IMG/VR virus record: IMGVR_UViG_3300008120_001148 | Coordinates: 1 to 26,774 of that record | DNA from: a virus | Length of the DNA stretch: 26,774 bases | Strand: one strand, 5' to 3' | Part shown: piece by piece, positions 1-9,700 of the stretch | Layout: each line of letters opens with the position of its first letter | Numbering within the stretch: the stretch's first letter is position 1 | Notes under the pieces: model-generated | Seen by the model: the letters and a program-made list of their open reading frames with translations, nothing else | Told to the model about the DNA's origin: nothing | The model's database searches: none | Made by a program: the position numbers and the translations under genes

Positions 1-1
1 A

Positions 2-3000
2 AGAGCAGTTCTTCAAGGTTTAACAGCACAAGACATAGATGGAAGACCAATTACTACATATGCAAAACAGTTAGAAAAAGGAACTGGCTATAGTAATATT
101 GCTGCACGAGATGCGTCTGGCGTATTTTTAACAGAGGATGGCAAAAAGGTATATGTAAAGCCATTTCCTGACTTAAGGTCAGCGCTTGCCGAACAAAGGG
201 CAACAGTAATAGCAAGAGATGTTCATGGACTTGACGCTCCAAATCAAGAACTTCGGGTTGTTAAGGATCCATATACTGGTAAAACAATGTTTGCTCTTGA
301 GTCTAAGTATGATTCAAAATTTACTCCAAAAGAACTTTCTAGTAGTTTTAGTAGAGAAGAATACTTTAGACAACTAGTTGCATCAAGTCTTCGTGGAGAT
401 GATGATTTAAAGAAGGGCAATCTAGGTGGAAACAGATTAGTAGATGTTGGCAAGGCTGGAGTTCTTGATAAGGCATCTGGTACAAGAGGTTATGCAGAAA
501 AAATGCCATCAATGCTTGAAATGGCAGAAAAGAATTTAAGCGGAGTTAAGGGTCCAGCAGCAGGAAAGTCTCCTTTCTGGTTTGGTAATGCAACAGCAGA
601 TATTGCAAAGAGTATGACAGCAGATCAATATCACAAAGCAATGATTGATGAAATTGATAGAACTCTTCCAAAGTTAAAAGAAACAATAGCAAAATTTGAT
701 CTTGGCCCAGAAGATAGAAAATATTATCAAGCAATGATAGATAGATTAGAAGAGGGCAAAAAGGTTGACTGGAGAGGTCTTCATGCAAAGCATTCATCAA
801 TTTTAATAAAGCCAGATGAGTTGATTGAAGATGAAAAGACTGGAAAACTAGAAAAACCAAAAACAAAGAGAAAACCTCGTGGAGTAAAGTCATCTTCTGG
901 AAGTCCAAAAGATACAAGAATGGCAGACAAGCCCAAAAAGGGCAAGAGAGTTGTTCAAGGACCTAGAGGAAAGTTTATTGTTCCTGGGTTTAATAATGCT
1001 CCAGAATCAGCGAATGCTGTTGGCTCATCAATTGTTGCAGGAGCAAGATCATCAATTGCAGAGGCAAAATCAGCAGGACAAAAAATTGGATTAACTATTT
1101 CTCAATCTGCAGCAGCAGCATCTAGAACTGCTCTTTATGGAACGGGACCAATAGACGCTAATCAAAAGTCTCTTCGTCGTAAATTACAAAAGATGGAAAG
1201 AGATCAAAAGAGATTAAGCAAGATAGCACAACAGGCACCAGTTCCACAACCAGTAATTGCTGCGAATATGGCAGATGGTGCTGAAAAACAAACCCTTAGA
1301 GGTAGAGCAAAAACATATTTACAAAATAGAGAAACTAAAAAGCAAGCAAGAATAGCAGCAGGCAAAGGCCCAGGCATGGGCGTTGGCGGTGCAGCAATGG
1401 CTGTTTCTGGGATTGCTATGCTTGGGTCAATGGCTCCAGGCAAAGTTGGAGAAATTTCACAAAAACTTATGATGCCATTAATGGGTCTTTCAATGATTCT
1501 TCCTATGCTAAAGAGCCCAGTAATGGCTGTTATAGCAGGTCTTACAGCAACCGTAGGTGCTTTTATAATGTTAAGAAGAGCGTTTGATCAAGCACAAGAA
1601 AAAGTTTTGCAAGAAAATGAAAAGTTCAGAGGCTCAACTTCAGCGATAAATTCTATTGCAAAGTTTGGTGGAAAAGTAACAGCGTCAGAACAAATGGATT
1701 TAAGAAGAAAGAATTCATTCTCAATGCTAGGTCCAGCAACAGGAAAAACTACATATGGTGAAGCATTTGTTCAAACAAAAGAAGGAAAAGAATTAACTGA
1801 AAGACTTTCCAAACAAGCCGCAGCAGGTAAAGGAACTCAGGCAGCATCAGATTTAAGTCAGCAATTGTCCACAGCAGTAATGTCTGGTGCTATGGATATA
1901 AATCAGGCAAAGAGTCTTGCAATGAATGCTGCAGAGCAAGCAGGAGATTTATCTATAGGTCTTAAGGTAGTTGCACAAATGGAAAAAATGCTAGGGCCAA
2001 ATGGAGAAGACTTAAGTAAAAATCCTTTAGAAGTTAGAACAAGAATGGTTGCAGAAAATCAAAAGAGAATGCAATCTAATTTGTCAAATATTCAAAATGC
2101 TGGAATAGTAACTAAACTTGCTGGACAAAAAACAATGCAAAAGGTTGGTATAGGCGCTTCTGCTGCTGGTGGTGCAGCAATTGGAGCAACTCTTGGAGCA
2201 GCATTGGGATCTGTCGTGCCTGTTCTTGGAAATGCAGTTGGAGCGATTATTGGTGGAGGTATTGGAGCAGCAGCAGGTGCAATTGGTGGATATTTTGCTT
2301 CAAAGAAATTTGCTGCTCAGGCAGGACAATTGGGAGCAGCGTATGCAGTTGATGCAAAAATAGCAATGGAACAAAATAAACAAATGCTTGACTCGTTTGA
2401 TATGTACTATCAAAAGAAAATTGAAGAACTTAGACTGCAGGGTAAAATTAATGAAGCAGAAGAAATGCAAAATAAATATATTGAAGAAAGAGATAAACTA
2501 ACTGCAGCACAGGCACAACTACAAGGAGACATTGTAAAACAATACAATGAGGGTGGAGCCCTTCAAGAATCAATGATGTCTGGAATGAAAAAAGCAGCCA
2601 AAGCAAGATACAAAGATAATCCAAATGAAATTGCCTACATGGATGTTGTTAATCAGCAAGCAGGAGATTTAAGAAAGTCTGGGGCAATTGATAAAGGTCA
2701 AGAGTTTTTGATTCAGGCAAAAATGGCAAGCGGAGATATTCCTCCATCAGTATTTAGAAATCTTCTTCAGATGGCAACAGAAAATAAAGAGATAGCCCCT
2801 AAGATGATGAACATTATTACAAAGTTTAGTGGTGCAACATCAGAGTCAATAGGTGTTGCTGCTCAAAATATTTTAGGATCTGACAATACTATTGATAAGA
2901 CTGTTCAGACACAATTTATTACTAAGGTTGAAGCATTTGAAGAAGATTCAGAGGCTTTAGATTTTGCTAAAAATATGATAAAGTTAAACAATCTTAATGC

Positions 3001-5608
3001 TGTTATTCCTTCAAATGTTTTAGTAAAATACTACACAGAAAATGATGCAGCATATCAGCAATTAAATAAAATGCTTGATGCTATTGAAGGAAAGAAAGAT
3101 TTAACTGTGCCATTTGTTTATGAAATTATCCCTCAACTTAAAGGATCAGATGCATTTGATGAAAAATATTTTGAAACACTAACTGAAGATCAGCAAAAAG
3201 TTTATACTACAACCATTGCTTCAATAATAAATATTCCAGATCCACAGATTGTAGCAACAGACGATTATCAGACCTGGCTAAAAGAAAATACTGTTGTTAA
3301 TGGTAAAACATATGGCGGTGCACAATATAAGGGATTGTCACAAGCAGCAATGGTTGCTCATTATAAAGAGCAGCAAGGTTTTAAGGCTGTAACAGATAAT
3401 GTTGCTATAAGTGCTGCTGCTCCAAAGGGTAGCGGAGGTGGTGGCGGAAGTAAGCCTAAGTCATCTCCACTTGATGATTTATTAAAAAGATTAAGAGATG
3501 TTCGAAAGAATCAAATTAAAGTTACAGAAGGTTTTGATGCATCATTTAAGTCATTAAACAAACTTTTTGGTGGTAAAAAGACTATTGAAATTTTTAGCGG
3601 TATTGAAAATGATATGAGAAGGTTAGGTGCAGGAGAAGACCTAATTGAATTAATTGTTGGTATGGATCCTAAAGAATATGAAAAGCAAAAGAATAAACTG
3701 TTTGAATTTGATAAAAAAGGAAATATTACAAAAATAAAAGATGGTGCTAAGAGCATTGGAGATGCTTTACAGTCTGTTAAACTTGGTGAATTTGTTAGTG
3801 AGCAACAGAAGATGGCTAATCAGATTGGTAATCAGACAGCAGCACTAAAGAGACTTCAGGCAGCAGGCGTAGAAGGATCTGTTGCACTTGAAGCAGTTGC
3901 AGATGCAACATTTGCAGCAGCGATTGCTAATAAAAAATTATCAGATGAGCAAATACAAAAAATAGTTAAGACATGGAAAAAGGCTACAAAAGCGGCAAAT
4001 GCATATGCTGCAAACGAGGCTGCTATTAATAAAACAAAAGAATTTCAAGATAGAGCAAAACTATTAACTGCAATAACTACCAAGTCCCAGGAAATTGCAG
4101 CAAATGCAAAAGCATCTCAAGGTAGTGTGATTGAAGCGCTTTTGAATAACCCAGAACTTGCAACTATGCTAATCACACCTGGGATTGATCAGGAAAAGTT
4201 TGCAATATTGTTGCAAGAGGCGTTAGACTCAGCAAAAACTGAATTAAAGATTAAGCAGTTAACAATAGAGGGAATGCAAGATATATTCGATACTGGATAT
4301 TCAAATGCAATGGAAGCCTTCGATGTAGAGGAACAAAGATTAAGATTTAAATTTGAAGACGATAATAAGGTACTTAAAGAAGAAATTAAAAAGGCTGAGG
4401 AATTAATTGCAACAAAGCAGGAGCAAATTAGAATACAAGAGATTGGTCTTAAAGAAATTGAAGATCAAGAAGAAAAAATAAATGAAAAATATGACGAACG
4501 ATTAAAGGCTCTTGACGAAGTTGAAAAGGCAAATGCAGCAATATCACAACAGCAAAAGGGTCAACTTACTTTAGCAGAGGCCCTAACGTCTGGAGACATT
4601 GCTGCTGCTGCTCGTGCTGCACAAGAAATGAGATCTCAGGCTGCAGCAGATGCTGTAACTAAACAAAAAGATGCGTTAGAAAAATCTAGAGAATATGAAA
4701 TTTCACAGGTAAGATCTAAAGATGGAAAGAGTAGAATTGAAATTGAAAACGAAATTAAAAAATTGCAGGATGACATTTATAATATTGAACAAAAGAGTCT
4801 TGAGCCAAACAGAGAGACCTTAAGACTTAACGAACTTGCATTAGAAAAAGCAATTGAGGGAATTACTGTTCTAGAGAAGACAAGAGATGCCTGGGAAAGA
4901 ATTAAGAATCAGGTAGATTTTGTAAGGGTGTCAAGTGCTCAATTTGTAAAACAAATGCAAGATGCTCTTAATATCGTAAATGCTTTAACTACTGCATACA
5001 GAAATCAAACAGTAAATACTGATCCAATAACTCCTGCTGTTGTATCTGGAGCAGTAACCTCAGCAGGAACAACATGCGACGAAGGATATGAATTAGTAAA
5101 TGGAAATTGTGTTAAAAAAGGAACCAATATCATTACATGTGACGAAGGATATGAACTAGTAAATGGAAATTGTGTTAAAAAAGGCACTAAGGTTACTACA
5201 TGTCCAGATGGATCTATGCCAGATGCTAATGGAAATTGTGGCGGTACAAAGTCAGTAACATCAAACCCATGCGGTCCTGGATATTTCTTAAATCAAGAAG
5301 GAAAATGTGTTAAAAGTACTTATGGTGGTGTAATTAGTTCTGATTCAGATGGAAATAATGGATCTGTCTCAAGCAGCAGTTCTGGCTCAATTACCTTCCC
5401 TGGAGTTAATACTGGTGGCTTAGTTGCTCAAATGCATCTAGAAGATTTGAACAGAATGGCCCTCAACATGGAGGTAGCAAAAATTACACAGAATGCTGGC
5501 TCTGTTGCAGGATTACATTATAGAGAATTGGTAACAATGAGTGATAGAGCAGCAGCATTTACTAAAGAATTAGAAGATGCTGCTGAAAAGAAAAAGATTG
5601 CTAATTGA
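2..5608 (+). CDS. Tape measure protein, main part (5' partial)
   Basis: The reading frame is open from base 2, so the gene begins left of the window; the ATG at 287 is internal. The visible 1868 residues have the composition of a siphophage tape measure protein, which sets tail length and is packed inside the tail tube. They are rich in Ala, Lys, Gln and Glu. There are two long hydrophobic stretches at about residues 459-525 and 717-767 (Gly/Ala-rich), the kind thought to help DNA cross the membrane. A charged coiled-coil region lies at about 1440-1610. Unusually, residues about 1690-1775 hold Cys-containing repeats of the form CDEGYELVNGNCVK. The frame stops at TGA 5606-5608, while the family's typical C-terminal motif continues in the next frame, so the gene is probably frameshifted there. 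No lysozyme or peptidase domain was recognised. Confidence 0.9.
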   Translation, partial: RAVLQGLTAQDIDGRPITTYAKQLEKGTGYSNIAARDASGVFLTEDGKKVYVKPFPDLRSALAEQRATVIARDVHGLDAPNQELRVVKDPYTGKTMFALESKYDSKFTPKELSSSFSREEYFRQLVASSLRGDDDLKKGNLGGNRLVDVGKAGVLDKASGTRGYAEKMPSMLEMAEKNLSGVKGPAAGKSPFWFGNATADIAKSMTADQYHKAMIDEIDRTLPKLKETIAKFDLGPEDRKYYQAMIDRLEEGKKVDWRGLHAKHSSILIKPDELIEDEKTGKLEKPKTKRKPRGVKSSSGSPKDTRMADKPKKGKRVVQGPRGKFIVPGFNNAPESANAVGSSIVAGARSSIAEAKSAGQKIGLTISQSAAAASRTALYGTGPIDANQKSLRRKLQKMERDQKRLSKIAQQAPVPQPVIAANMADGAEKQTLRGRAKTYLQNRETKKQARIAAGKGPGMGVGGAAMAVSGIAMLGSMAPGKVGEISQKLMMPLMGLSMILPMLKSPVMAVIAGLTATVGAFIMLRRAFDQAQEKVLQENEKFRGSTSAINSIAKFGGKVTASEQMDLRRKNSFSMLGPATGKTTYGEAFVQTKEGKELTERLSKQAAAGKGTQAASDLSQQLSTAVMSGAMDINQAKSLAMNAAEQAGDLSIGLKVVAQMEKMLGPNGEDLSKNPLEVRTRMVAENQKRMQSNLSNIQNAGIVTKLAGQKTMQKVGIGASAAGGAAIGATLGAALGSVVPVLGNAVGAIIGGGIGAAAGAIGGYFASKKFAAQAGQLGAAYAVDAKIAMEQNKQMLDSFDMYYQKKIEELRLQGKINEAEEMQNKYIEERDKLTAAQAQLQGDIVKQYNEGGALQESMMSGMKKAAKARYKDNPNEIAYMDVVNQQAGDLRKSGAIDKGQEFLIQAKMASGDIPPSVFRNLLQMATENKEIAPKMMNIITKFSGATSESIGVAAQNILGSDNTIDKTVQTQFITKVEAFEEDSEALDFAKNMIKLNNLNAVIPSNVLVKYYTENDAAYQQLNKMLDAIEGKKDLTVPFVYEIIPQLKGSDAFDEKYFETLTEDQQKVYTTTIASIINIPDPQIVATDDYQTWLKENTVVNGKTYGGAQYKGLSQAAMVAHYKEQQGFKAVTDNVAISAAAPKGSGGGGGSKPKSSPLDDLLKRLRDVRKNQIKVTEGFDASFKSLNKLFGGKKTIEIFSGIENDMRRLGAGEDLIELIVGMDPKEYEKQKNKLFEFDKKGNITKIKDGAKSIGDALQSVKLGEFVSEQQKMANQIGNQTAALKRLQAAGVEGSVALEAVADATFAAAIANKKLSDEQIQKIVKTWKKATKAANAYAANEAAINKTKEFQDRAKLLTAITTKSQEIAANAKASQGSVIEALLNNPELATMLITPGIDQEKFAILLQEALDSAKTELKIKQLTIEGMQDIFDTGYSNAMEAFDVEEQRLRFKFEDDNKVLKEEIKKAEELIATKQEQIRIQEIGLKEIEDQEEKINEKYDERLKALDEVEKANAAISQQQKGQLTLAEALTSGDIAAAARAAQEMRSQAAADAVTKQKDALEKSREYEISQVRSKDGKSRIEIENEIKKLQDDIYNIEQKSLEPNRETLRLNELALEKAIEGITVLEKTRDAWERIKNQVDFVRVSSAQFVKQMQDALNIVNALTTAYRNQTVNTDPITPAVVSGAVTSAGTTCDEGYELVNGNCVKKGTNIITCDEGYELVNGNCVKKGTKVTTCPDGSMPDANGNCGGTKSVTSNPCGPGYFLNQEGKCVKSTYGGVISSDSDGNNGSVSSSSSGSITFPGVNTGGLVAQMHLEDLNRMALNMEVAKITQNAGSVAGLHYRELVTMSDRAAAFTKELEDAAEKKKIAN
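5072..5320 (+). repeat. Cys-rich EGF-like repeats inside the tape measure gene
   Basis: Two direct repeats of 63 bases (5072-5134 and 5135-5197) differ at only a few positions. Each encodes a 21-residue unit that opens TCDEGYELVNGNCVKKGT. A diverged third unit (from 5198, CPDGSMPDANGNC) and a fourth (about 5261-5320, CGPGYFLNQEGKCVK) follow. Each unit carries one Cys pair about 11 residues apart and a Gly plus an aromatic or Met, like short EGF-type or EB-module motifs. The near identity of units 1 and 2 suggests a recent tandem duplication. Confidence 0.85.
5574..5608 (+). other. Frame-change site in tape measure gene (+1)
   Basis: Frame 2 is open up to TGA 5606-5608. Frame 3 has a TAG at 5571-5573 and is open from 5574, so any switch must fall in these 35 bases. 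The segment contains A-runs of four (5586-5589) and five (5591-5595) bases. One surplus A, or a +1 or -2 ribosomal slip, would join the two parts into a smooth Lys/Ala/Glu-rich helix. The AAT-TGA end resembles the stop-codon context of +1 sites such as prfB, but the slip pairing would be poor. A sequence error is equally possible. Confidence 0.6.
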
Positions 5609-6044
5609 AGCAGCAAAGAAAAAGGCTGCAGAAGATATTGCTAGATTTGGTGGGAATGCAATAGCAGCCAGCCAGTTTGCAAATTGGAATAGTAATTTTT
5701 CTAACAAGGCTAAGGGTGGGCTAATTAAAAAATTCTCAATGGGCGGAATTATTCCAAGGTTCTTGAGTGGTGGTTTTGCAAAGGGTACTGATACGGTACC
5801 AGCAATGCTAACTCCTGGCGAGTTTGTTATGAGCAAGTATGCTGTTGATTCCTACGGTGTTGATAATATGAAGAAAATAAATAGTGGAGATCCAATAAGC
5901 GGAACAGTGTATAATAATACATATACATTAACTGTTAATGCCAAGACCGATGCAAATCCAAATGATATTGCACAGGCCGTAATGGCAACTATCAAACGGG
6001 TTGATGACAGAAGAGTAAGGGGGCTTGGAATAAATGGTAGATGA
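5577..6044 (+). CDS. Tape measure protein, C-terminal part in +1 frame
   Basis: This frame carries the conserved C-terminal motif of many tape measure proteins: a Gly-rich stretch (KGGLIKKFSMGGIIPRFLSGG) followed by KGTDTVPAMLTPGEFVMSK. In relatives that motif sits at the end of one long tape measure polypeptide. Here it overlaps the main part by 32 bases in a different frame. No good ribosome binding site precedes ATG 5577, because the purine-rich AGAAG abuts the codon. It is therefore more likely the tail end of the same protein, reached by frameshift or hidden by a one-base error, than a separate gene. If translated alone it would be 155 residues, and the first residues up to about KRLLIEAAKKKAAED would be a helical linker. 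It overlaps the next gene by 11 bases. Confidence 0.75.
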   Translation: MLLKRKRLLIEAAKKKAAEDIARFGGNAIAASQFANWNSNFSNKAKGGLIKKFSMGGIIPRFLSGGFAKGTDTVPAMLTPGEFVMSKYAVDSYGVDNMKKINSGDPISGTVYNNTYTLTVNAKTDANPNDIAQAVMATIKRVDDRRVRGLGINGR

Positions 6045-6702
6045 AATTGATCCACGGTATACCTATATCAAAGGTCGTAAAAAGTATAACAGGCCTAGCG
6101 GTATGCTTTGGTCTGAAAATTCTGGCACATTGGTAGAAGATCCATTAAGCACTACAACTCCAAAACAAAAATTTTATGTTCCAATTGGTTTTGAAATAGG
6201 GGAAAATACTAATGATGAAACCGACCAATTCCTAAAAGATCAGTTTTTAATACTTACAGACGACAATAGACAGCCTATTGATTTTAATGAGCAAAGAATT
6301 GAAAAGCGGGAAAGAATGATTAATGGTCGTATGAGATCATATCATATTGCAGACAAGATTACAATAAGCACAAAGTGGGATATGATTCCTTCTAGATCCC
6401 ACGAAAATTTTCCAAACTTTGATCCAGCCACTGGTCTTTCTGCAGTAAAGTCTTATACAACAGATGGTGGTGCAGGTGGAGCAGATATGCTTGAGTGGTA
6501 TGATAAACACAAAGGTTCTTTTTGGGTATTTCTTACTTATGACAGAAAAGGAATATTTACAGGTACGCCAGAACCTTATAAACACTTAAAGCAATATAAT
6601 CAATTAATAGAAATGTTTATTACTGATTTTTCTTACACTGTTGAAAAACGAGGTCCAAATTTTGACTACTGGAATGTATCAGTAAATTTGGAAGAGGTCT
6701 AA
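6034..6702 (+). CDS. Probable distal tail protein
   Basis: This 222-residue protein lies directly between the tape measure and the very large hub gene, the usual place of the distal tail (Dit-like) protein that caps the tail tube and anchors the tip. The sequence is mixed charged and aromatic with no membrane segment. Its middle has a Gly-rich loop (DGGAGGADM), and its end (YNQLIEMFITDFSYTVEKRG, then YWNVSVNLEEV) looks like beta structure, as is common in Dit and baseplate folds. The start at 6034 has AAGGGGG about ten bases upstream and overlaps the previous stop. Its stop shares a base with the next start (TAATG). The role rests on position and general character, not on a recognised motif. 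Confidence 0.6.
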   Translation: MVDEIDPRYTYIKGRKKYNRPSGMLWSENSGTLVEDPLSTTTPKQKFYVPIGFEIGENTNDETDQFLKDQFLILTDDNRQPIDFNEQRIEKRERMINGRMRSYHIADKITISTKWDMIPSRSHENFPNFDPATGLSAVKSYTTDGGAGGADMLEWYDKHKGSFWVFLTYDRKGIFTGTPEPYKHLKQYNQLIEMFITDFSYTVEKRGPNFDYWNVSVNLEEV

Positions 6703-9700
6703 TGTTTGAAGACAAAGACCTGCAAACTTTTTTAGAGACTTCTTCAACTGTTAGAAACAAGTCTGTAATTACTGCAGAATGGAACATGAATATACCAACT
6801 AATATAAAACATATTGGTAACTACAGATATAGACCAACACAGAGTGGTTCTGTATATTCTTCTTTGCCTACAAGTTTTGATATTAATGATGCAGGAAATT
6901 TTTATACAGGAGCAACAGACGCAGACGTTTTAGTAGATGGATCTTTTGATAACAATGATACGCCTACAATATTTTTAACCAAAAAAGAAAAACTGCAAAT
7001 GCTTTATTCTTTAGAGGATTGTTTTAATCAGTTTAGGCCAAGATCAGGAATAAATAAAGCGGTATTTTTTGAAAACGGAAAACTACATCATCCAAATTTA
7101 TTTATGGCAGACAGGCCAAGATATTACATGCCAGATAAAAACGATATGTTTAAATACTGGACATCTTATAGAAATGAAACTCAGTATAGGTACACATACA
7201 ATGATGCTTCTATTGCATACGGGTTTAGTGAAAAGTTTATTGATAAGGATAATGTAGAAAAGAAAGGTGTAGCAGAAAACTCTGAATATGGAATTGCTTC
7301 AAAGGTTAGGGGGGCTCAATATGATATTGAAGATGCTTGTCCTTTTGTTGTATATAAAGAAAAAGTTCCAACAAATAGAATAGTTGTCAAAATGCAAACA
7401 CATGTGGGGACAGAAAACCTTGGCCCATTTTCATCTTCTACAGGATCTTTTGCTGACCCATTCTATGGAGAGTTGAATCAAAAAACTCCAAGTAGATGGA
7501 AGATACAAATTTTAAAAGATAACTCATGGCAAGATGTAATATCTTTTGATCCATCAAAAAGAAGAAAAGATGGTTCTGCAATAATTAAAAGTGACGGATA
7601 TGTTGAAATTTCTTACGGTTTAATTGTTCCAGATGAGTGGAGAGCGAATTTTGTTTTTGCAGAAACATACCCAACAACACTTTTTTTGCCAGCCAAATCT
7701 GTAATTGGATATGCATATTTAATTAAAGAAAATGAAACTGACATGGGTGAGTATCATATATGGAATGGCGAAGATTATACAATTATAAAACCAAAGTATG
7801 GCTGGTACATTCAGGATGAAACAGTTGATAGACTTACTAACTTTGTTACAGATGCAACATCTCCAGATACATTTATAAGACCGTTAGATGGTAAGTTGCA
7901 ATATAGAGAGTTTGAGTATGTGTCTGGTATCAGAGTTGTTGTTGATACAATGAATGTAAAGGATTCAACATTTGATTTAATTGAAATATCTCCAAGACTT
8001 GTTATGAATATATCAGATAAGACATTAGATTATTCAATAAACAAAAGTGCCTCAGATCTTGGCATTAGCGGTTTGCCAGTCGGACAATTGGTTGCTTCTA
8101 ATGGATCAATTAATATATTTGATTATGACCAAGCATTTAATGAAAATAATACTTCAAGTATAGTACAAAAATATACAGATAGGCATATACAATTTAAATT
8201 TTATGAGGTTATAGTTGATGTAGATGGTTGGGATTATTGGGTTCCAATCAAAACCCTGTACTCTGACTCTTTTCCAAAAGCAGACCTAATAAATAAAAGA
8301 ATATCAATATCACTAAGAGATATGTATTGGTATTTAGAGTCTTTGACTGCCCCACAAATACTAATGACAGAAGTATCTGTAAGTTCTGCAGTTTCTCTAT
8401 TATTAGACTATATAGGTTTTTCAAACTATACATTTAAAAGAGTTGCAAACGAAAAAGAGGTTATAATTCCATATTTCTTTGTTGCTCCAGATAGAAGCGT
8501 TGCTGAAGTTCTACAAGATTTAGCAGTATCAACACAGACCGCTATGTTTTTTGATGAGTACAATAATTTTGTTATGATGAGCAAAAACTACATAATGCCA
8601 ACAAAAACTGAAAGACCTACTACATTTGAACTTAAAGGCACAAACGATTTGGTACAGTTTGAAAGAATAAAAAATAAAACACAGGCAAATACTAAACTTG
8701 CAAATATTATTTCTATTTCGGGGCAGTCGAATAGTGCTTATAATGACGGTGTAATAAACTATACCCCAAGACATATTCAAAGGTCTATAGGATCTATAAG
8801 ACAGGCAAGCCTTTTAGATGAAGAAAGATTCTATGTATATAAGCCAGCACTACTATGGGAAGTATCTGGTACAGAAAATACAAAATCTTTAAATAACGAG
8901 ATTGGAACTCAGTCTTCATATTTACTTACTGCAATTCCCCTAAACTCTAATTTATCAGCAGAGGTTCCAACTGTAAAAAATAATGTTGTTATTAATAATA
9001 CATTTAGTTTGGGAGAAGCAGTTTTTTGGATTGCTAGATATAATGGATACTTTTACTCACAAGGTGAGATTATAAAATATGACGCAATTCAACACAATGT
9101 TACTGGATTTGGAAATGTTTGGATTACTTCTATTGAAGAGTATCAAAATTATTTTTCAAAACTTCCGTTTAATGGAAAAATATATCCTACAGGGCTAGTA
9201 AGAATTTATTCAGAGCCAAAATACTTTGAGCAGGGCGGTGTAGTAAAACTTCAAAATGGTCCAGTAGTCAAGCATGGCCGTGGTCAGTTTGGAACAGAGG
9301 TAGTAGCACACTCTGCTGGAATTTCTGATTACTGGAAATCTGATGATAACGTAAAGGGATGCTATATGGCCTCTGAGTATTTATTTGATAATAAAACTCC
9401 AATCCCTACAACTACTACCGCCTCCGCTGGTAAAACAACAAATACAGGAGTTTCTGCAGATGCAATTAGCAGAACATCATCAAGAACTGGACTTATAAAG
9501 AATTTTCTTTCTACAACACTTGTTGGTGAAATTACAACACAAACACAGCAAGTTCCTGGATCAATACAGTCTTCAGCATTTTCTTTAACTGGCCCAAACT
9601 TTACAACAAAAGAAAAACCCAGAGACTTTGTTTCATATGTACATAAATCTTTAGAAAATAAAAAATATAAACATTTTGGAACAAGAATGAGAATTGTTGG

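Noticed and set aside
5005-6055. Minus-strand open frames across the tail genes
   Set aside because: They mirror long plus-strand genes in AT-rich DNA, lack ribosome sites and recognisable motifs.
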